A stretch of DNA of 64,000 nt from the NCBI GenBank assembly GCA_964019415.1, contig OZ025869.1, positions 1,076,642-1,140,641 of the forward strand, written 5' to 3'. This stretch comes from Ianthella basta (lineage: Eukaryota; Porifera; Demospongiae; Verongiida; Ianthellidae). The position numbers were made by a program, and so were the translations under genes. A model generated the notes under the pieces. It did no database searches. It worked only from the letters and a program-made list of their open reading frames with translations, and had not been told where the DNA came from. Shown piece by piece: positions 48,762 to 64,000 of this stretch (position 1 is its first letter; each line of letters starts with the position of its first letter).

Positions 48762-50437
48762 ATGAGTGCGTGTCTGTTTGAGGAGACACCGTCCGTCACA
48801 ACAGAGAATAGTACGGGACTGCGTCACATCTCAACTAGTGACCAACTGATGAGGTGAGGGCACTGGGGGCGCTGGGCAGAGGGGAACTGTGTGGTAGTGA
48901 CGGAGTCTTGTTTGAGTCGACTCCTTTGTCAGTGGGCGTTGGATGACTTAGTTCAGTGAAGGTGCAGACTGCTGAGACGCAGTTCTGTTCACACCACATC
49001 CTCATCTCCCTCCCTCCTTCCTCCCTGTCCTGTCCCATCCTCGTAGCTACTGCTGTCCTCTCGACAGTTGTTGAGTCCACAACTGAGCCACTGACTGAGG
49101 AGGACTGTGTGTGTGGTGGTGTGTGTGTGCAGTGAGAGTCCTTCAAACAACCTAGTAGCTGTTAGCACCACCCACTGTTCTTGTCAGTGGTTAGTGGTCT
49201 TGAATAGCTAGATGGGTTAGGTCATTGGTTGCTCCAATGTTGTCTCTGTGTGTGTAAGGGGGGGGATGGGTTAGGTCATTGGTTGATGTCTCCCTGTGTG
49301 TGTTGTGTGTGTTGTGTGGGGGAAGGGGAGGGGGGATGTTTACCTAATCCCTCCCCTAGTGTTCACACTCCATCCCTTTTGCTCCCCGGGGTGTTGTTAT
49401 TGCATCCCCACTGCTCTGTGTGACTTGATGGTCTGTTGTTTGTACCAACACCCACCCCTTGTGCAGTGAACATGAACACAGACTGTCCCATGTGATGTCA
49501 TGCTATTGGCCACATGACCTTATCCATCACTTGCTGTCAATGTAGACAGCCCTTCTCATTTCACACATGTACAGCCTCTCCCTCTCCTTCCCTCCTTGCA
49601 GTGCTGTAATGACAATACAGACCTCCTTAAAGACTCGTTCACAGTCAAGAGCTCATCCATGACACGTGAAGCTCCACCTCTGAAAACACTCGGAGATGCC
49701 ACCTCAGTGAGAATACTGGGAAACCTCTCTACTGTTGTAATGGTGCATACAACTCTGTTGATATTTCATGTTCATTGTTGCCGCTCCCATTCTCTACTGC
49801 CCCTCCCATCCCCTACTGCCCCTCCCATCCCCTACTGCCCCTCCCATCCCCCACTGTCCCTCCCATCCCTCACTGTCCATTCCATCCCCTACTGCCCCTC
49901 CCATCCCCACTGCCCCTCCCATCCCCCACTGCCCCTTCCTTCCCCACTGCCCCTCCCATCCCCCACTGTCCCTCCCATCCCCACTGCCCCTCCCATCCCC
50001 CACTGTCCCTCCCATCCCTCACTGTCCATTCCATCCCCACTGCCCCTCCCATCTCCCACTGCCCCTCCCATCCCCCACTAACCCTCCCATCCCCCACTGC
50101 CCCTCCCATCCCCCACTGCCCCTCCCATCCCCTACTGCCCCTCCCATCCCCTACTGCCCCTCCCATCCCCCACTGTCCCTCCCATCCCTCACTGTCCATT
50201 CCATCCCCTACTGCCCCTCCCATCTCCTACTGCCCCTCCCATCCCCTACTGCCCCTCCCATCCCCCACTGCCCCTCCCATCCCCTACTGCCCCTCCCATC
50301 CCCCGCTAGCCCATCCTGTCTGTGTGTGTGTTTGTGTCTATGTCCACCATGTTCACTGATTCCTCTCTTCCATTTCTCCTGACTCAGTTACGTGTGTGCG
50401 TGTGTGTGCGCATGAGTGTATGCATGTGATTACCTGA

Positions 50438-50522
<85 letters not shown>

Positions 50523-50664
50523 TATGTCCACCCTGTTCACGGATTCCCCTCTTCCCTTTCTCCTGACTCAGTTCTCCCTACACCAAGATGGCCCCCCTTT
50601 CCTCCCACTCACTCACTGGCCCGTTTGGTGTGTGGTACCACCCACACATTGTGAGACAGATCCA

Positions 50665-50721
<57 letters not shown>

Positions 50722-53700
50722 AATTGCCAGAAAGTACAGTTTCCAAATGGCACTAATGCACATATCCACACTAAATTATGCACATTTCACTGGCATGCTT
50801 ACCATACATATGTATTATACAGTACCTGTCACTTATGAAGCCTTACAACTCGCTTGATGCATGTGCATAATGCTACAAGAGAATTTGACTTTAGCTCTTT
50901 AGGAATATTTCTGACTCCCATTAGCGCTGACACTGTAGCTTCACTTGGCATGGTTTTGGGAATTATGAAACGGCCCTCCAACGACAGTGATCCCACAACA
51001 GTGCTCCTCCCACAGCACTTCTATGATGGTGTTTCCAATGGTGACACACTGTAGTCATGGGCCCCAGGTAGACTCTGCCACTCCCAGTAACAGCTGGTGT
51101 AGTAGCTCTTCTCTGTTGCTGCCTCACCCTTGCACTTGTCCTTCTCTGGTCAGCATCTTGCTGCGCCTCCCTCCTCCTCCTGCCCCTCTCTGCCTCCCTC
51201 TCCCTGTCAGCATCTTGCTGCACCTCCCTCCTCCTCCTGCTCCTCTCTGCCTCCCTCTCCCTGTCAGCGTCTTGCTGCTCCTCCTGCTCCTCTATCTCCG
51301 CCTCCCTCTCCCTTTCCTTTTGCCTTCTCCTTTTCACATTATAATATGGAAGAGCCCGCCTTCTGCGGGCTTCTACACTACGGCTCTCCTTCATTGCCTC
51401 TAGTGTAGCGCGTCATAAAAGAGCCCGCCTTCTGTGGGCTTCTACGCAACTAGCACTCCTTCATTGCCTGTAGTGTAGCCCGCGAAAAACATGGCGTCTT
51501 ATTCCCTAAAGGAGGGAATTCTTGCGGCTCTCTCCTCGGGCCCAGCGACTCCTCTTCAGTCTACCCCCTTATGACACTCTCCATACGTTGCCCCGTAATA
51601 ATCCGGAGTTTCACGTGGATCGCACACACGCACGCTGCGGGAGAAGTGTTAATCTACTCGGTCGGACGGACGGTCGAACAAGCACATTAATATATAGATT
51701 TATTCAGGCAGGCATGCTTTAAACACTGTTACAAACTAATGCCCTAAGCAATCTGCTGTATTCAAGTGTGTGTATGCACCTTTCCCAGCCTCTCCCTCTC
51801 CTTCCCTCCTTGCAGTGCTTTAATGTCTCTATTGTTGTTGCTGATGCCACCTCCCATCTCCCACTGCCCCTCCCATCTCCCACTGCCCCTCCCATCTCCC
51901 ACTGCCCCTCCCATCCACTACTGCTCCTCCCATCCCCTTACTGCCCCTCCCATCCCCCTACTGCCCATTCCATTCCTAACTGCCCCTCCCATTCTCACTG
52001 CCCCTCCCATCTCCCACTACCCCTCCCATCTCCCACTGCCCCTCCCATCCCATACTGCTCCTCCCATCCCTAACTGTCCCTCCCATCCCCTACTGCCCCT
52101 CCCATCCCCTACTGCCCTCCCATCTCCCACTGCCCCTTCCATCCCCTACTGCCCCTCCCATTCCCTACTGCCCCTCCCATCTCCTACTGCCCCTCCCATC
52201 CCCCACAGCCCCTCCCATCCCCAACTGCCCCTCCCATTCCCTACTGCCCCTCCCACTTACTACTGCCCCTCCCACTTACTACTGCCCCTCCCATCTACTA
52301 CTGCCCCTCCCATCCCCCACTGCCCCTCCCACTTACTACTGCCCCTCCCACTTACTACTGCCCCTCCCATCTCCCACTGCCCCTCCCATCCACTACTGCC
52401 CCTCCCACTTACTACTGCCCCTCCCACTTACTACTGCCCCTCCCATCTCCCACTGCCCCTCCCACTTACTACTGCCCCTCCCATCCATCCACTACTGCTC
52501 CTCCAACCCCCCCACAGCCCCTCCCATTCCCTACTGCCCCTCCCACTTACTACTGCCCCTCCCACTTACTACTGCCCCTCTCATTCCCCACTGCCCCTCC
52601 CATCCCCTACTGCCCCTCCCATCCCTAACTGTCCCTCCCATTCTCACTGCCCCTCCCATTCCCTACTGCCCCTCCCATCCCCTACTGCCCCTCCCATCTC
52701 CCACTGCCCCTTCCATCCCCTACTGCCCCTCCCATCTCCCACTGCCCCTTCCATCCCGTACTGCCCCTCTCATCCCCTACTGCCCCTCCCATCACCCACT
52801 GCCCCTCCCATCCATCCACTACTGCTCCTCCAACTCCCCTACAGCCCCTCCCATTCCCTACTGCCCCTCCCACTTACTACTGCCCCTCCCATCCCCCACT
52901 GCCCCTCCCATCCCCAACTGCCCCTCCCATCCCCATGGCATGGTTTTGGGAATTATGAAACTCATTCCTCCTCAGTGGATTAGTCTATTTATGTCTGATT
53001 TATTCAGGCAGGCATGCTTTAAACACTGTTACAAACTAATGCCCGAAGCAATCCGCTGTATTCAAGATTGAAGTGTGTGTATGCACCTTTTGGTGCAGTA
53101 AACAAGACGATTGAATGCATTGTATAACACTGATTCCCCATTCAATGCCTGTATATCTCAGTTTTGCATGTTTTGTAGGATGTTGAGTGCTTTAAAGCTA
53201 TTCTTCCCCCTTTGTACTTACCTCCCCTCCCTACTTCCTTGTGTAGGGAACTTCTCCAATGGAACTCTTAGTGTCATCACTAGCACTAGGCTGAGCCGGG
53301 CTGTGAGTGCAGGTGAGTGAAGGGGTTCGTGACATTGTGGTCAGTTCAGCCTCATTCATGGTGCATGAATGAGGCTAGATAACAACAGCAATGACAGATT
53401 ACTTTCTGTGATGGAAGGGGAGGCGGGGTGGGGGGTCCGTAGAAGTACATGTACAGTATTCAGCAGCCCCTAGCTTAGCTATAGCTCTTAAACAGCTGCA
53501 TTTCACACACACAACTATGGGAGATGGTGCATGGGTTGGTGTAATCCACTGAGCAGGCCATGTCGTGTTGCTTTGGCAAATGTCTAATAGCTAATTTTTA
53601 CCGAAATGCTGTAGTGCCTCATAGCTAGTTGTGTTGGCGAATCCACTGGTAACACACTTCTGAGATCACATTGTTGTTCTGTATGGGACTGAAGATTGAC

Positions 53701-53832
53701 ATGCTGTGATTGGTAACCTGTCATTTGTTTTGTTCCTTAGACATAGCAGACAGCTCTGCTGGAACCATCAAAGTGTCCACGGCTAGTGTTGCTATGGTGG
53801 CCATTTTGTTCTCCATTGCCCTGTTGCCATAG
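48762..53832 (+). CDS. Divergent gene copy 2: Ly6/uPAR-like exon and GPI-type C-terminus
   Basis: A candidate first exon is 48762-48853 (open from ATG). The LU-like exon 49602-49706 encodes [18 protein letters not shown] and ends at a GTGAGA donor, but it is one base shorter than in copy 1 (phase 0 instead of 1). A third, truncated copy of this exon is at 51816-51855 (CFNVSIVVADATS). The end is clear: exon 53247-53312 (NFSNGTLSVITSTRLSRAVS) joins in phase 1 to exon 53741-53832 (DIADSSAGTIKVSTAS, then VAMVAILFSIALLP-stop), a small-residue cluster followed by a hydrophobic tail, as in GPI-anchored proteins. The phase-1 acceptor fits the copy 1 exon at 31296 better than 49706. A GPI-anchored three-finger protein is a reasonable reading; the exon set is unsure. 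Confidence 0.5.
49785..50305 (+). repeat. 19-bp minisatellite, second array
   Basis: Same CCCCTCCCATCCCCTACTG unit as 31375-32835, about 27 copies, following the LU-like exon of copy 2. All three frames are open, as expected for the unit. Confidence 0.95.
50441..50522 (+). repeat. (GT)n microsatellite
   Basis: About 80 bases of pure GT, equivalent in position to 32885-33115. Confidence 0.93.
50666..50720 (+). repeat. (GT)n microsatellite after a tail-type exon end
   Basis: It follows CAGATCCAAG directly, as at 33251. The preceding 70 bases are the degenerate tail-type exon. Confidence 0.9.
50963..51394 (-). CDS. Arg/Glu-rich coiled-coil ORF, possibly of mobile origin
   Basis: A 143-codon ORF whose N-terminal 100 residues are highly charged, with three tandem copies of a 19-residue unit (QQDADREREAER plus RRRRE). 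Similar charged repeats occur at the N-terminus of some Helitron-type proteins, but I see no helicase or Rep motif. It lies inside a segment bounded by the duplicated word GGCATGGTTTTGGGAATTAT (50949 and 52936). On its 5' side, 51350-51480 has two copies of GAGCCCGCCTTCTGYGGGC hairpins. It may be a fragment of a mobile element; a host gene is not excluded. Confidence 0.35.
   Translation of the reverse strand: MKESRSVEARRRRALPYYNVKRRRQKEREREAEIEEQEEQQDADREREAERSRRRREVQQDADREREAERGRRRREAQQDADQRRTSARVRQQQRRATTPAVTGSGRVYLGPMTTVCHHWKHHHRSAVGGALLWDHCRWRAVS
51690..53090. repeat. Direct duplication flanking the third minisatellite
   Basis: About 90 bases containing TTATTCAGGCAGGCATGCTT and GTGTGTATGCACCTTT occur at 51695-51783 and again at 52999-53100, and GGCATGGTTTTGGGAATTAT occurs at 50949 and 52936. 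The pattern indicates duplication of the minisatellite block followed by insertion of the 50975-51690 segment in one copy. Confidence 0.7.
51845..52935 (+). repeat. 19-bp minisatellite, third array
   Basis: About 57 copies of the CCCCTCCCATCCCCTACTG family, including CACTTACTACTG variants, directly after a truncated copy of the LU-like exon. Confidence 0.95.
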
Positions 53833-54828
53833 GCAACCATCTTGTACATGACAAGCTGACAACTGTCTAGTATACACATAGCTAGACATGTATAATAGCT
53901 AATAGCACTAGTGTGGAATCTGGTCGCTATATAGGCTATATACTATATAGTTTGTATTTGGTGTTAAGAGCTGCTCTCTGCAATGTGCATAGTTTTTTGT
54001 AGAGTTTAGTGGACAATACAATGTTGTCATAATTATTGTATAGCTTTAATTGTAACTAACTAACTATGGTGCTTGAATGCACAGCCAAACCTGTGATCTG
54101 CTGATTGCATGCAAGACGTGCGTATACATAGCACTGGCCATTACTTGGCGATGAGGTCGAGCTGCATGTGGCCCAGAGATTCAATTAATTCATTTGCAAT
54201 TGCCACACACATGCACATGCCAAACCTGCTCTGCTGATTGCTAGACGTGTGTATACATAGCATTGGCAATGAGGTCAAGTAGCCATGGCTGGCTGTACAT
54301 ACGTGTGGCCCATGCACACAGAGATCGATTCAATTAACTCATTTGCCTGCACATGCATGCACGTGCATGAATTATAAAATTATTATAATTAAACTATTGC
54401 TAATTAATGAAATTCAAGACATTGTTTGGACATGCTACCGGGCATTTATTACATTGTACAAATCAGTAGTGATTGAAATTCTTACAAGTTCTAACATTTC
54501 GTATACATGTGAGGGTATATTGTGTGTGCAGTGATGGGACAGTGCTGTGTTTCAAAGTAATCAAAGAAAAATTAACTGATGAAAATTCATGCAAAAACTG
54601 TCATGCAATTACAAATAACCCATGCAGTGCTCCCTACACTACACCCAGTCCATGTCCTTTGTGTACAGTCCCACCAGACACTGTCCTCTTCAGTCTGTGT
54701 AGGAGCAAGATACACTGCTCAAAGGAGGTCTGGAGGAGGAGGAGGAGTGCACACTGACTGGTCTACTGACTGGTCCAGAGGGCTCACAGCTATAGGGACA
54801 CACTGCCAACACATGACATGTGGACACA
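53833..54828. other. Intergenic stretch between divergent gene copy 2 and NLR-C
   Basis: AT-rich with CATGCA-rich words and a loose direct repeat (CCAAACCTGTGATCTGCTGA at 54084 and a variant at 54220). From about 54460 it is paralogous to 11190-11454, the 3' flank of NLR-A. No gene recognised. Confidence 0.55.
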
Positions 54829-63994
<9,166 letters not shown>

Positions 63995-64000
63995 CTGCAG

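Overview
This is a metazoan nuclear sequence, most likely from a sponge or another early-branching marine invertebrate. The evidence is spliced genes with GT..AG introns (many short), abundant (CA/GT)n microsatellites, TA-flanked MITEs, a Penelope-like retroelement, and tandem NLR genes of the CARD-NACHT-LRR type expanded in such animals. The sponge assignment is an inference; no rRNA or other marker is present.

Layout. (1) 1-9.9 kb, + strand: a bHLH-PAS transcription factor of the HIF/SIM/trachealess class. Eight exons with fully compatible phases can be followed to the stop; the 5' end lies outside or is not recognisable. (2) 10.5-14.4 kb: a MITE, then a Penelope-like element (RT plus GIY-YIG endonuclease) with inverted arms, each carrying a hammerhead-ribozyme-like core. 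It sits in the 3' flank of the first NLR gene between 12-bp target duplications. (3) 14.4-30.3 kb, - strand: NLR-A. (4) 30.4-33.6 kb, + strand: a short gene divergent from NLR-A with a Ly6/uPAR-like CCN exon and a huge 19-bp minisatellite. (5) 34.2-48.65 kb, - strand: NLR-B. (6) 48.76-53.83 kb, + strand: a second copy of the divergent gene, leading to exons that end in a GPI-anchor-like tail. (7) 54.8-64 kb, - strand: NLR-C, cut by the window end just before its CARD exon. Units 3+4 and 5+6 are paralogous segmental duplications offset by about 18-19 kb.

NLR architecture, reconstructed from phase-compatible exons: non-coding first exon; exon with a membrane-spanning segment; Cys-rich exon; three to four unrecognised exons; an exon ending in a hydrophobic stretch and a canonical 2A ribosome-skipping motif (GDVEANPGP); CARD-like exon; short linker exon; one large NACHT exon; LRR-like exons in variable number; a conserved 70-residue exon; and a proline-rich tail made of many small symmetrical phase-1 exons. 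The 2A lies between the membrane/Cys-rich part and the CARD-NACHT part, so one mRNA could give two proteins, a membrane or secreted product and a cytosolic NLR. This is the most interesting system in the window.

A second general pattern is that (GT)n arrays begin at, or within a few bases of, 5' splice sites in the bHLH-PAS gene, the NLR tails and the divergent gene. These arrays may influence splicing and promote unequal exchange of the tail exons. Each NLR copy also carries its own apparent lesion (lost donor, 4-bp insertion, 1-bp deletion), consistent with birth-and-death evolution.
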